DNA of 64,000 bases from Hydrogenophilales bacterium 28-61-23. Its GTDB lineage: Bacteria > Pseudomonadota > Gammaproteobacteria > Burkholderiales > Thiobacillaceae. The DNA lies in contig NCGJ01000002.1 of NCBI GenBank assembly GCA_002281555.1, forward strand, positions 62,001-126,000, in the 5' to 3' direction. The notes beneath the pieces are model-generated. The model searched no databases, had not been told where the DNA came from, and saw only the letters and a program-made list of their open reading frames with translations. A program made the position numbers and the translations under genes. Each line of letters begins with the position of its first letter. Within the stretch, counting starts at the first letter, position 1. Shown here one piece after another: positions 39,167-47,387 of the stretch.

Positions 39167-39259
39167 ATGAAATACGCCATCGTCCGCCTGACCGCCATCG
39201 TTCACACCCATTCGCCGCGCACCGATGCGCCGCTCGCCTTGCATCCCCCCTCGACCTGA
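39167..39259 (+). CDS. Possible 30-residue small protein or leader peptide
   Basis: ATG at 39167 is preceded by a strong AAGGAG (39155-39160) at ideal spacing. Thirty codons follow (MKYAIVRLTAIVHTHSPRTD and on) to TGA at 39257-39259. It ends 15 bp before the EamA gene, whose own ribosome site GGAGG follows. It may be a real micro-protein or an upstream leader that controls the exporter. There is no family that I recognise. Confidence 0.4.
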   Translation: MKYAIVRLTAIVHTHSPRTDAPLALHPPST

Positions 39260-39274
39260 CGCGGAGGCCATGAC

Positions 39275-40171
39275 ATGTCCATACCCGCCGCCTATCTCAC
39301 CGTCATCCTGATCTGGTCCACCACGCCGCTGGCGATCAAATGGAGCGCCGAAGGGGCCGGATTCGCCTTCGCGGTCGCCTCGCGCATGCTGATCGGCATC
39401 CTGGTCGCCGCGCTCGTGCTCATGCTGTGGCGAGTTGCGCTGCCGCTGCACCGGCGCGCCCGCATGAGCTATCTGGCCGGCGGCCTCGGCTTGTTCGGCG
39501 CGATGACGCTGACTTACTGGGGCGCGCAATACATCCATTCCGGCCTGGTCTCGGTGCTGTTCGGTCTATCGCCGCTGATCACCGGGCTGCTGGCCATGGT
39601 CTGGCTGGAAGAAAAAGCGCTGTCCGCGCTCAAACTGTCCGGCATGCTGCTGGGCCTGGCTGGATTGGCGGTGATCTTCGGCGACAGCCACGAAATGGCC
39701 GCCCCCCACGCCAGCGCCGGCGTCGCCGCCTTGCTGGCGGCGGTGACGATCTACTCGGGCAGCCTGGTCTGGGTCAAGCGGATAGGCGACGACAGCCCGC
39801 CGCTGGCCACGACCACCGGCACGCTGGCGGTATCGCTACCGCTGTTCGGCCTGGTCTGGTGGCTCAGCGACGGCCAGGTGCCGTCCGACCTGCCGGCCCG
39901 TTCCAGCGCGGCCATCGTCTACCTGGGCGTGTTCGGCTCGGTGCTCGGTTTCGCGCTGTATTACTACGTGATCAAACACATGGAAGCCGGCAAAGTCTCC
40001 TTGATCACGCTGATCACCCCGGTGCTGGCCCTGCTGCTGGGAAGCCTGCTCAATGGCGAGGACGTCAGCGCGCGCGTCTGGCTGGGCACCGCCTGCATCG
40101 GCCTGGGCCTGACGCTGCACCAGTGGCGGGCGATGGCGGGGATGCTGGCGGTGAAAGGCCGATACCCGTAG
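39275..40171 (+). CDS. EamA/DMT-family transporter
   Basis: This 298-residue inner-membrane exporter has ten predicted helices formed from two EamA repeats (about residues 5-135 and 145-285). The first repeat contains IWSTTPLAIKWSAEGAGFAF, the second VWVKRIGDDSPPLATTTG and GSVLGFALYYYVIKHMEAGK. Family members export amino acids or other metabolites. The gene ends RYP-TAG, and this TAG is the first base group of a 28-bp inverted repeat. Confidence 0.9.
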   Translation: MSIPAAYLTVILIWSTTPLAIKWSAEGAGFAFAVASRMLIGILVAALVLMLWRVALPLHRRARMSYLAGGLGLFGAMTLTYWGAQYIHSGLVSVLFGLSPLITGLLAMVWLEEKALSALKLSGMLLGLAGLAVIFGDSHEMAAPHASAGVAALLAAVTIYSGSLVWVKRIGDDSPPLATTTGTLAVSLPLFGLVWWLSDGQVPSDLPARSSAAIVYLGVFGSVLGFALYYYVIKHMEAGKVSLITLITPVLALLLGSLLNGEDVSARVWLGTACIGLGLTLHQWRAMAGMLAVKGRYP

Positions 40172-40274
40172 CCTGGATGAAGCAACGCGGAATCCGGAGG
40201 GGTGCCACGCGCCATTCACCCGAAGCGCGTACCGGTCAAAGACCGCGGATTCCGCGTTGCTTCATCCAGGCTAC
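40168..40274. repeat. Perfect 28-bp inverted repeat element
   Basis: GTAGCCTGGATGAAGCAACG with eight further bases (40168-40195) is exactly complementary to 40247-40274, with 51 bases between. The left arm supplies the stop of the EamA gene. This TAGCCTGGATGAAGC-type element is one of several dispersed palindromic families in the window. Confidence 0.9.
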
Positions 40275-40290
40275 GCGGGCTTCCAATCAT

Positions 40291-40325
40291 AAAAAACCGC
40301 CACCCCGCTTGCACGGGAATGGCGG
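40291..40325 (-). terminator. Rho-independent terminator of the phoD gene
   Basis: On the minus strand CCGCCATTCCCGTGCAAGCG and the complementary half form a GC-rich stem (CCGCCA / TGGCGG outer pairs, CCCG / CGGG inner pairs) followed by TTTTTT. It lies 33 bp after the PhoD stop. Confidence 0.75.
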
Positions 40326-40357
40326 CGATTCCAGCTAGAAAAAGCCGGCTTAAAAAC

Positions 40358-42046
40358 TCAAACCGGCACGACGCGCCGATTGCCCACGCCCGGCAGGGTG
40401 CGCAAGATCGGGCCTGGCACCACGCTGTAGTTCAGGCTCTTCACCGTATCGACATAACGCCATTCGGCCTGGCACTCGGCCTGGGTGGCGGTGACGATCA
40501 TGAAGCCGCGCTGGTGCGTGTCGGCGTATTGGAGCGGGCCGATGATCTGGCTCAGGCCGGCGGCGACGGCGAGCGGGTTTTCGTCCGGGAAGTATTCTTC
40601 CAGGCCGGGCGAGGACACCGACGAGGTGGCGAATTCGACGCCAACCGGGTTGCCGGCATAGTCGTCCAGGTCGCTGGCCCAGGCGTTGTGGGTGTCGCCG
40701 GACAGCACGACCAGATTCTTGTCGAGCGCGCGCGCGGTGCCGAGCACGGTTTCGCGCGCCACGGCGTAACCGTCCCAGGCATCCAGGTTGTACGGGATGG
40801 CGGGCTGGGACAGCACGGCCATGTCTGCTGCGGTCAGGCTGGCGGGATCGGTCTGCGCCTTGTAGACCAGGGTGGAATAGTCGGTGAAGCTGATCTGGCC
40901 CAACACCAGCGGGGCCGGGATGTTCATGCGGCCCATCAGCACCTGCTGGCCAAGCACGTCCCAGGTGGTATTGGATTGCGCCATCCGCTGCGTCAGCCAG
41001 CCGGTCTGCTCAGCGCCGAGCATCTGGCGGCTGGAGTCGGTCATGTCGGCGCCGAAACGGGCGCTGTCGAAGCCGGTTGCGCCGATGTAATTGGCGTAGT
41101 CGAGCTGGCGGTCGCGTGCGATCACGCGGGTATCAAGCATGTGCAGCGACAGCAGGTTGCCGAACTTGAAGCTGCGGTAGATCTGCTCGGGTTTGTTCGG
41201 ATTGGGCAATCGGGTCGGCAGCCATTCGTGATAAGCGCGGATGGCGGCGGCGCGGCGAACGGCGAACGAACCTTCCGTGGCCGGATTGTGGTTCTGGGCG
41301 CCCTCACGCCAGGTGTCGTTGCTGATTTCGTGGTCGTCCCACACCGCGATCATCGGCATGGCGGCGTGCATCGCCTGCAAATCGAGGTCGCTACGGTATT
41401 GCGCATAACGGCGGCGGTAGTCGCTCAAGGCAAGCAGTTCATTCGCCGGCTCGACTTCGCGTCCCAGCGCATAGGCATCGGTGGAGGCATAGCCATCGCG
41501 GCCGTATTCATAGATGTAGTCGCCCAGATGCACCGAGGCGAACACGTCGTCGAGCTTGGCGGCTTCGGCGTACACGTGGAAATATCCGGCCGGGTAGTTG
41601 GCGCAGGAGAACACCGCCAGCTTGACCTGATCGATCGCGCCGACCGGCAGGGTGCGCGTGCGGCCGACCGTCGAGAACTGGCCATGGACGCGGAAACGGT
41701 AGAACAACTTTGCGGCGGGCGGCAGACCCAGCACATCGACCTTGACCGTGAAGTCTTTGTGGGCGCTGGTCAAGGCGTGGCCGTGGCGGATGACGCGACG
41801 GAAAGCGGCATCGCGCGCCACTTCCCATTGCACGATAACCGGGCTCGGGTGCTTGGGCGTGACCCGCGTCCAGATGATGACGCGGTCGGCCAGTGGGTCG
41901 CCACTGGCGACGCCATGCTGGAACGGCTGTGCGGCGTCCTGATCGGCCAACACATTGGCCGAACGCACCACGGCGGAAGCGGCAAGCACGCTGGCGCCGA
42001 CGCCGCGAATGAAATCGCGGCGGGAAAAAACGTTTCGTGTAGTCAT
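40358..42046 (-). CDS. phoD: PhoD-like alkaline phosphatase
   Basis: A metallophosphatase of 562 residues that removes phosphate from mono- and diesters in the periplasm. The N-terminus has a twin-arginine signal (SRRDFIRGVGASVLAAS), as in PhoD. Domain landmarks include FQHGVASGDPLADRVIIWTR, the metal-site HLGDYIYEYG, WDDHEISNDTW and LSGDTHNAWASDL. I chose the ATG at 42044-42046, seven codons inside the longest frame, because it begins the signal and follows GGAG. No other phosphate genes are nearby. Confidence 0.93.
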   Translation of the reverse strand: MTTRNVFSRRDFIRGVGASVLAASAVVRSANVLADQDAAQPFQHGVASGDPLADRVIIWTRVTPKHPSPVIVQWEVARDAAFRRVIRHGHALTSAHKDFTVKVDVLGLPPAAKLFYRFRVHGQFSTVGRTRTLPVGAIDQVKLAVFSCANYPAGYFHVYAEAAKLDDVFASVHLGDYIYEYGRDGYASTDAYALGREVEPANELLALSDYRRRYAQYRSDLDLQAMHAAMPMIAVWDDHEISNDTWREGAQNHNPATEGSFAVRRAAAIRAYHEWLPTRLPNPNKPEQIYRSFKFGNLLSLHMLDTRVIARDRQLDYANYIGATGFDSARFGADMTDSSRQMLGAEQTGWLTQRMAQSNTTWDVLGQQVLMGRMNIPAPLVLGQISFTDYSTLVYKAQTDPASLTAADMAVLSQPAIPYNLDAWDGYAVARETVLGTARALDKNLVVLSGDTHNAWASDLDDYAGNPVGVEFATSSVSSPGLEEYFPDENPLAVAAGLSQIIGPLQYADTHQRGFMIVTATQAECQAEWRYVDTVKSLNYSVVPGPILRTLPGVGNRRVVPV

Positions 42047-42215
42047 GAAAATACTCCGGGTTGGCAACGGGCCGACTGTAGTTGCCCCCGGTGACAGGGC
42101 CGTGAAGGATTATTGACAGTGGATTGTCGGAAGCGCGAAGGGCAAGGGCGAATGGAATTCGTGTGCCTGGAAACTCAAGCAATCGGGCGGCATACCCCGC
42201 CGCTCAAGCCCTCCC

Positions 42216-42758
42216 TCAGCCGCCGAAGCGCGCGAACCAGAGCAAGCCCAGCACGGTTTTCGCCTCGTCGATACGGCCATCGCCGACCATCGCCATCGCC
42301 TCATCGAACGGCACGCGCAGAATTTCCAGAAACTCGTCCTCATCCATGTTTTCGCCGCTGTATTCCAGGCCGCGCGCCAGGAAATAGACCAGACGCTCGT
42401 CGGAGTAGCCGATGCACGGGTAGAACGTCGGCAGCACGCGCCATTCGCGGGCCCGGTAGCCGGTCTCTTCCTCGAGTTCGCGTTGCGCGCAGGCCAGTTC
42501 GGTTTCATCCGGATCGAACTTGCCGGCCGGCAATTCGATGAAATCGCGATGCAGCGGGTAACGATGCTGGCGCTCCAGCAGGATGTCGCCGTTGTCGAAG
42601 ATCGGCAGGATCACCGCCGCGCCCGGGTGGACGATGTATTCGCGGGTCGACTCATTGCCGTCCGGCAGCCGCACGCGATCCTTTTTGACATGCAGCAAAC
42701 GGCCTTGATATTCAGTGCGGGAATCGAGCGTGTGTTCGGTCAGGTCAGGGGCGGTCAT
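42216..42758 (-). CDS. nudF: NUDIX hydrolase, ADP-ribose pyrophosphatase-like
   Basis: This 180-residue protein has a full Nudix box (GKFDPDETELACAQRELEEE then TGY) matching G-x5-E-x7-REUXEEXGU. The preceding GAAVILPIFDNGDILLERQHRYP and following FYPCIGYSDERLVYFLARGL match ADP-ribose pyrophosphatases, which clear ADP-ribose. The symbol is tentative. Confidence 0.85.
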   Translation of the reverse strand: MTAPDLTEHTLDSRTEYQGRLLHVKKDRVRLPDGNESTREYIVHPGAAVILPIFDNGDILLERQHRYPLHRDFIELPAGKFDPDETELACAQRELEEETGYRAREWRVLPTFYPCIGYSDERLVYFLARGLEYSGENMDEDEFLEILRVPFDEAMAMVGDGRIDEAKTVLGLLWFARFGG

Positions 42759-42908
42759 GGCGGGTCGGGGTCAGTTTTGAGCGCGGGCGAGTATAGCGTC
42801 CGGCCGGTTTCGAGCCGTCGCTATGCCGATGCGCCGGACAAGTAGGTGGTCGAGTTCAAAATCGTGCCCGCCCTACGCACCTGTATCTGCCAGGCAATCT
42901 GGAAAAAA

Positions 42909-42930
42909 TGTTTCGCAAGTTGACGAAACA
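42909..42930. promoter_or_regulatory. Operator-like inverted repeat before the defence-like island
   Basis: TGTTTCG (42909-42915) and CGAAACA (42924-42930) form a perfect 7-bp dyad with an 8-base spacer, 110 bp before the ParB-like gene. The surrounding 280 bp between the NUDIX gene and the ParB-like gene contain no gene that I can see and become AT-richer toward the island. Confidence 0.4.
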
Positions 42931-43039
42931 GGATTTAAGGGATTGAAGCCTCGCCCGACACTTCCATTAGAATCCCTGAAAAATTAAGCACTTGCACAAT
43001 TCCACCAGCCTTGTTGCTGATTAAGTATGAGAGCCGCCC

Positions 43040-44128
43040 ATGTCTGACAAGACAGTAAAACTCATTGCCAGTGATCTGCTGGACTTCGATCCAGAAAACC
43101 CTCGTTTTCCTCGTACGGTCAACGAGGGGCCAATCGACAAGCTGATCGAGCGCATGGCTCGTGAGGAACGGATCATCGAGTTGATGGAATCCATCGGCCA
43201 GCAAGGCTATTTTCCTGGCGAGCCGCTGGTCGCTGTAAAAAATGGCGAGCGCTACATCGTTGCGGAAGGCAATCGCAGATTGGCCGCCATCAAGCTTCTC
43301 AACGGCCAACTTCCCATCCCCCCCCGGCTCAAGAGCCTGCAAGATGCCAAGGAACAAGCCAAGGAGCATCCGAGCAGCATCCCCTGCCTGGTATTCGATG
43401 AACATGCCGAGGTGCTGCATTACCTTGGCTACCGTCATATCACCGGCGTCAAAGCCTGGAAGCCATTGGCCAAGGCGCGTTACCTGAATCGTCTGCGCCA
43501 GCAGCCGATGTACAGCCTGCTTTCGCAAGACGAACTTTTAGTAGCCTTGGCCCGCGAAATCGGCAGCAAGCCTTATTACGTTGGGCAGATGCTGACTTCT
43601 CTTGCAGTTTTGGAATATGCCAGTGACCGGGATTTTTTCGGGATACAGCGGATCGACCCTGAGCGCCTGGATTTCACCGTGCTTTCCACCGCGCTCTCTT
43701 ATGAAAACATCTGGGAATTTGTCGGCCTGGCAAACAGGAAGGATATCGACGCTCCCGCACTATTGGAAAAGGAGGCGGGAGAGCTTTTCACTTGGTTATA
43801 CGCACAGCGTGAAGACAACGACAACAAACCTGTTGTTCGGGAAAGCCGAGAGCTGGATAAATTGGCTAAGGTAGTCGCTTCTCCTGACGCATTAGCGGAA
43901 TTGCGCGAAGGCCAAGATCTGGATAGCGCATTTCGGCTTACTGCAGGCCCATCCGAAGCTCTGGACCAGGCACTAAACGACGCCAATAAAGCGCTTCAAG
44001 AGGTTTTTAAGCTTCTCGGCAAATACCTTCATCCGTCGATTTCACACCAGAGTGCTGCTGACGATGTTGCTGACCTTGCCCGCAGTATCCGTAACCTGAT
44101 TCGGGATCGCCGCGAAGATGCCCGTTGA
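43040..44128 (+). CDS. ParB/Srx-fold domain protein of the island
   Basis: A 362-residue protein whose N-terminal part has the ParB/sulfiredoxin-like fold: LIASDLLDFDPENPRFPRTV, GYFPGEPLVAVKNGERYIVA and EGNRRLAAIKLLNG, the conserved GNRRxxA motif that binds nucleotide in the family. The rest is helical and unknown. True chromosome-partition ParB is excluded, because no parA or helix-turn-helix domain is visible. Lower GC and rarer codons than in the neighbours suggest transfer. Its end overlaps the next gene by 11 bp. Proteins like this occur beside nucleases and methylases in phage-defence loci. Confidence 0.8.
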   Translation: MSDKTVKLIASDLLDFDPENPRFPRTVNEGPIDKLIERMAREERIIELMESIGQQGYFPGEPLVAVKNGERYIVAEGNRRLAAIKLLNGQLPIPPRLKSLQDAKEQAKEHPSSIPCLVFDEHAEVLHYLGYRHITGVKAWKPLAKARYLNRLRQQPMYSLLSQDELLVALAREIGSKPYYVGQMLTSLAVLEYASDRDFFGIQRIDPERLDFTVLSTALSYENIWEFVGLANRKDIDAPALLEKEAGELFTWLYAQREDNDNKPVVRESRELDKLAKVVASPDALAELREGQDLDSAFRLTAGPSEALDQALNDANKALQEVFKLLGKYLHPSISHQSAADDVADLARSIRNLIRDRREDAR

Positions 44129-45083
44129 GCTATTGAATGGACTTGACCGCACACCCAAGCGAAAAGACATCTATCTTTGGGCCGATTACATCGAACTGCG
44201 CTGCTGGCTGAACCCGGACGGTTACTTCTCTCTAGACGACGCTGAAGAGGCTTTGCAGGAAAGTGCGGATTACAACGCTGGCAATGAGGATGCTATTGAA
44301 TCCTCAGCCCCTGAGGAGTGGATAGACAAGATGTCTCGGCGCTGGAGCGACTGCGAGATTGCCTTGCGTAGAAGAGCTCAGATATTCGGTGATGCCTATC
44401 CATTTCGGCTTGCAGACGACTACCGTGGCATAGAGAAAGCAATCGTTCCAGACACTGGTGATGCACGCTGGTATCGGTTTTTGCTAGTAGCCTCCGCACT
44501 TCACTACATTCCACGAATCCACTCCACGACAAGCGCCTTCGAGGAAGCCTCTTTGGCTGTCTTCAAAAACCTGTTGCCACAGGGGAGCGAAGTACATGGC
44601 TTCTGGCCGGGCGCTGGGCATTACCCAAGTGGAGCGCCAGAACGTGTTACCCAATTGGCAAGAGAACTTCGCGGTAAACCGGCTTTCTCGGATAACGCTT
44701 TCAAGGCGGGAGACCGGGGCGATTCTGGACTAGACCTGGTGGCCTGGCATCCCCTGTGGGATCAGCGCAACCGAATACCAGTCGCGCTCGCGCAGTGCGG
44801 TTGTTCCGCGGAGGATTGGAAGACCAAACCCATGTCCACGAGCCGTGACAAGCTCATCCCTTTGCTTGGGCTATCCACTTCAGAGTGGGGGCGCTACTAC
44901 TTCATGCCGCATGACATGCACGGCGGTGGCGAGCGATGGTCGGATGGGACGGATAGCGATCTACCCGCAGTCATTGTGATGGATCGGCTACGCATTCTGC
45001 GCGCCGCACAACACTTCGCCACGCCGCTTCCGCAATCCGCCCTTGATCGCGTAGCCGAATTCGACGCGCAGACCTTCCGCTAA
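44118..45083 (+). CDS. Unknown protein, possible PD-(D/E)XK-type nuclease
   Basis: This 321-residue protein belongs to no family I can name. A segment at about residues 198-228 (GDRGDSGLDLVAW ... IPVALAQCG) resembles the acidic core of restriction endonuclease-like folds: a strand ending in Asp206, then a strand with Gln226. The normal Lys is not in place, so the call is weak. It overlaps the ParB-like gene at 44118 and converges with the methyltransferase gene, sharing 4 bp. Low GC supports transfer with its neighbours. As partner of a methylase it could be the restriction subunit. Confidence 0.6.
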   Translation: MPVELLNGLDRTPKRKDIYLWADYIELRCWLNPDGYFSLDDAEEALQESADYNAGNEDAIESSAPEEWIDKMSRRWSDCEIALRRRAQIFGDAYPFRLADDYRGIEKAIVPDTGDARWYRFLLVASALHYIPRIHSTTSAFEEASLAVFKNLLPQGSEVHGFWPGAGHYPSGAPERVTQLARELRGKPAFSDNAFKAGDRGDSGLDLVAWHPLWDQRNRIPVALAQCGCSAEDWKTKPMSTSRDKLIPLLGLSTSEWGRYYFMPHDMHGGGERWSDGTDSDLPAVIVMDRLRILRAAQHFATPLPQSALDRVAEFDAQTFR

Positions 45084-46018
45084 TCCCACACCGCCGGCAA
45101 CGCCCTCGCCACCGCCTCGAACAACGGCGGCGGCACCGCATTCCCCACCACCTTGTAGCGCATCTCCAACCGGGCCGTATCCGGGAACGCCAGCCCCGGC
45201 TTGAACCCCTGCAAACAGGCGGCCTCGCGGTAGCTGAAGCGGCGCGCGGGTGCATCATGGGCAAAGCGCCAATCGTTATGCGCGTGCTTCACCAACGGCG
45301 GGCTCATCGGGTGCAGCGGCATGTGGCGTTCGTTGGCGACGATGGTTTTCGACTGCTCCTCCCATCCACGGCGGCGGTCACGCGAGAGGTAGTACCAGTG
45401 GAACTCGCGGGCATAGAACTCGCCCTCGGGCCAATCCGGCATGCCGCCAATGGCATCCCGTATCGTCACATGCGGCTGTTCGCGGCCTGGCCCGTGGGTC
45501 GGCGCGGGAAAGCGGTAATCCAGGCCCAAGTCGTCGCGCAGGCCGACGATAAAGATGCGACGGCGATCCTGGGCGACGCCGAAATCGGCCGCATTCAGCA
45601 CTTCCGCAGTAACCCGATAGCCGGATTCCCGGAACACGCGAAACTGGTCATCCAGCAGGTGGCGGAAATTGGCGCGCACCATGCCGGAGACATTTTCGAC
45701 GATGAAGGCTTTCGGACGGATGGCGCGCAATGCGCGGGCAAATTCCAGATAGAGCGTGTTGATCTTGCGCGAGGGGTCGCGCTTGCCGCCCTGGGAAAAG
45801 CCCTGGCAGGGATAGCAACCTGCAAGCAATTCCGCCTGGGGAAAGGCGGCAATCTTGCTGACATCGCCGACCACGTAATCGGTGGTCGGCAGGTTCGCCT
45901 CGTATACCTGGCGGGCGTAGTCGATGATGTCGTTGGCCATCAGCACGTCGAACCCGGTGGCTAGCAGCCCCGAGTCGGACCCGCCGCAACCGGAAAAAAG
46001 GGAAACTGCTGTTGGCAT
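45080..46018 (-). CDS. dcm: DNA (cytosine-5) methyltransferase
   Basis: This 312-residue enzyme methylates cytosine C5 in double-stranded DNA. All core motifs are there: FSGCGGSDSGL (I), AGCYPCQGFSQGG (IV, catalytic Cys71), FIVENVSGM (VI), FGVAQDRRRIFIVGL (VIII) and VVGNAVPPPLFEAV (X). I chose the ATG at 46016-46018, which has AAGGAG before it and gives the normal motif I spacing. The target recognition site is unknown. It is followed at its 5' side by the vsr gene on the same strand, 22 bp apart. Confidence 0.93.
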   Translation of the reverse strand: MPTAVSLFSGCGGSDSGLLATGFDVLMANDIIDYARQVYEANLPTTDYVVGDVSKIAAFPQAELLAGCYPCQGFSQGGKRDPSRKINTLYLEFARALRAIRPKAFIVENVSGMVRANFRHLLDDQFRVFRESGYRVTAEVLNAADFGVAQDRRRIFIVGLRDDLGLDYRFPAPTHGPGREQPHVTIRDAIGGMPDWPEGEFYAREFHWYYLSRDRRRGWEEQSKTIVANERHMPLHPMSPPLVKHAHNDWRFAHDAPARRFSYREAACLQGFKPGLAFPDTARLEMRYKVVGNAVPPPLFEAVARALPAVWD

Positions 46019-46040
46019 GCGCGCACTCCTTGGCGCGGGA

Positions 46041-46421
46041 TTATAGATTCCCGCTTCGCAGTTGCACCGCTTCAACCACGCGCGCCACGCAAGCGGGAAG
46101 ATCAAGCGCGATCTCATGTTCCCAAATCCGCAATGGCATCCAGCCCAACTCCAGAATCGCTGCGTTGACCTGCCGGTCCCGTACCAGGTTGCGCGCCAGT
46201 TTCGGCTTCCAATAGCCCAGGTTGGATTTCGGCAGGTGCCCATGCAATGGGCATCCGTGCCAGAAACAACCATCCACAAAAAGCGCGACACGGGCGCCAG
46301 GAAAAGCCAGGTCGGGCTTGCCCGGCAAGCGGGGCTTGAGGCGGAAGCGTAAGCCCGCGCGCCACAAAGCTTTGCGCAACATGAGTTCCGGCCGCGTGTC
46401 CGTGCTTCTGATCCGAGCCAT
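46041..46421 (-). CDS. vsr: Very short patch repair endonuclease Vsr
   Basis: Vsr nicks next to T:G mismatches made when 5-methylcytosine deaminates, protecting methylated sites. From the ATG at 46419-46421 the protein has 126 residues: MARIRSTDTRPELMLRKALW, RLPGKPDLAFPGARVALFVD (catalytic Asp) and GCFWHGCPLHG (metal-binding Cys and His). The conserved text appears to start about a dozen residues earlier (QQARRSRL), where I find no ATG or GTG, so the start is uncertain. It precedes and pairs with the methyltransferase. Confidence 0.88.
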   Translation of the reverse strand: MARIRSTDTRPELMLRKALWRAGLRFRLKPRLPGKPDLAFPGARVALFVDGCFWHGCPLHGHLPKSNLGYWKPKLARNLVRDRQVNAAILELGWMPLRIWEHEIALDLPACVARVVEAVQLRSGNL

Positions 46422-46527
46422 CAAACGGCTGCGTCGGGCCTGTTGAGAGATTGCTTGATTGACGGGGCTAGGGCGTAATGCGTAAAGGCCGGAACACAGG
46501 TTCCATATAACTGTAACGAGAAAACCC

Positions 46528-47295
46528 ATGTATGCCACAACCCTCAACTGGTACCCCGTCTGGCGGCGCAACTTCCTGGTCTGGAAGAAGCTGGCGATTC
46601 CGTCGCTGCTCGGCAATCTGGCCGATCCTATGCTGTACATGCTGGGCCTGGGCTATGGCCTGGGCGGTTTGTTGCAGGCGGTCGATGGCGTGCCCTACCT
46701 CAACTTCCTGGCCGCCGGCACGCTGGCTTACAGCGTGATGAACAGCGCGACGTTCGAGACTTTGTATTCCGCGTTCTCGCGCATGCATGTGCAGAAAACC
46801 TGGGAGGCGATCCTGAACACGCCGTTGACGCTGAAGGACGTGCTGTTGGGCGAGCTGTTCTGGGCGACCTCGAAGAGCCTGCTGTCGGCGGTCGCGATCA
46901 TGCTGGTGATCTGGGTGCTCGGGCTGTACGCCGATTTCGGCATGACGCTGGCGCTGCTGCCGGTGGCGCTGCTGACCGGCTTCTGCTTCGCCGGCATGGG
47001 CCTGGCGATCAACGCGGTGTCGCCCAATTACGATTTCTTTCTGTATTACTTCACGCTGGCGATCACGCCGATGATTCTGCTCGGCGGCGTGTTCTACCCA
47101 CCCACCGCGCTGCCGGCCTGGCTGGCCGGCATCGCCGCCTGGCTGCCGCTGACCCATGCCATCGAACTGGCGCGGCCGCTGGTGCTGGGGCGGATACCGG
47201 CGGATGTTGTGCTGCACGGGCTGGCGTTGATTGCGTATGGTCTGGCCGGATTCTCGGCGGCGCTGGTGCTGACGAAAAGACGGCTGCTGAAGTAG
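46528..47295 (+). CDS. ABC-2 type permease (NodJ-like) without its ATPase
   Basis: A 255-residue permease with six membrane helices. It matches the NodJ/DrrB-like family: NWYPVWRRNFLVWKKLAIPS at the N-terminus, LGNLADPMLYMLGLGYGLG, MILLGGVFYPPTALPAWLAG late, and RPLVLGRIPADVVLHGLALI. In relatives an ATPase gene (nodI-like) lies directly upstream. Here the upstream neighbour is vsr and no ATPase gene is in the window. Its TAG stop starts a dispersed repeat (TAGTCTGGATG). Confidence 0.88.
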   Translation: MYATTLNWYPVWRRNFLVWKKLAIPSLLGNLADPMLYMLGLGYGLGGLLQAVDGVPYLNFLAAGTLAYSVMNSATFETLYSAFSRMHVQKTWEAILNTPLTLKDVLLGELFWATSKSLLSAVAIMLVIWVLGLYADFGMTLALLPVALLTGFCFAGMGLAINAVSPNYDFFLYYFTLAITPMILLGGVFYPPTALPAWLAGIAAWLPLTHAIELARPLVLGRIPADVVLHGLALIAYGLAGFSAALVLTKRRLLK

Positions 47296-47346
47296 TCTGG
47301 ATGTTGGGCACGCTGCGCTTTCGCGCTTCACCCGACATTGCCCAAC
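47293..47346. repeat. Palindromic repeat at the permease stop codon
   Basis: TAGTCTGGATGTTGGGCACG followed by CCGACATTGCCCAAC forms a palindrome (GTTGGGCA / TGCCCAAC) with an inner GCGC-TTTC-GCGC. It resembles the second unit of the 10455-10604 cluster (GCGCTTTCCGCGCTTCGCCCGACA when reversed) and includes the permease TAG. Confidence 0.7.
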
Positions 47347-47387
47347 CTGCAAAATCCACGCCTTCCGCTTGCCGACAAAGCGAAAAA

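Noticed and set aside
40202..42094. 630-codon frame on plus opposite phoD
   Set aside because: It is antisense to PhoD, which has a Tat signal and metal motifs; the composition is that of a shadow frame.
43040..44128. Chromosome-partition ParB
   Set aside because: No parA neighbour and no visible helix-turn-helix DNA-binding domain; the context is a methylase locus.
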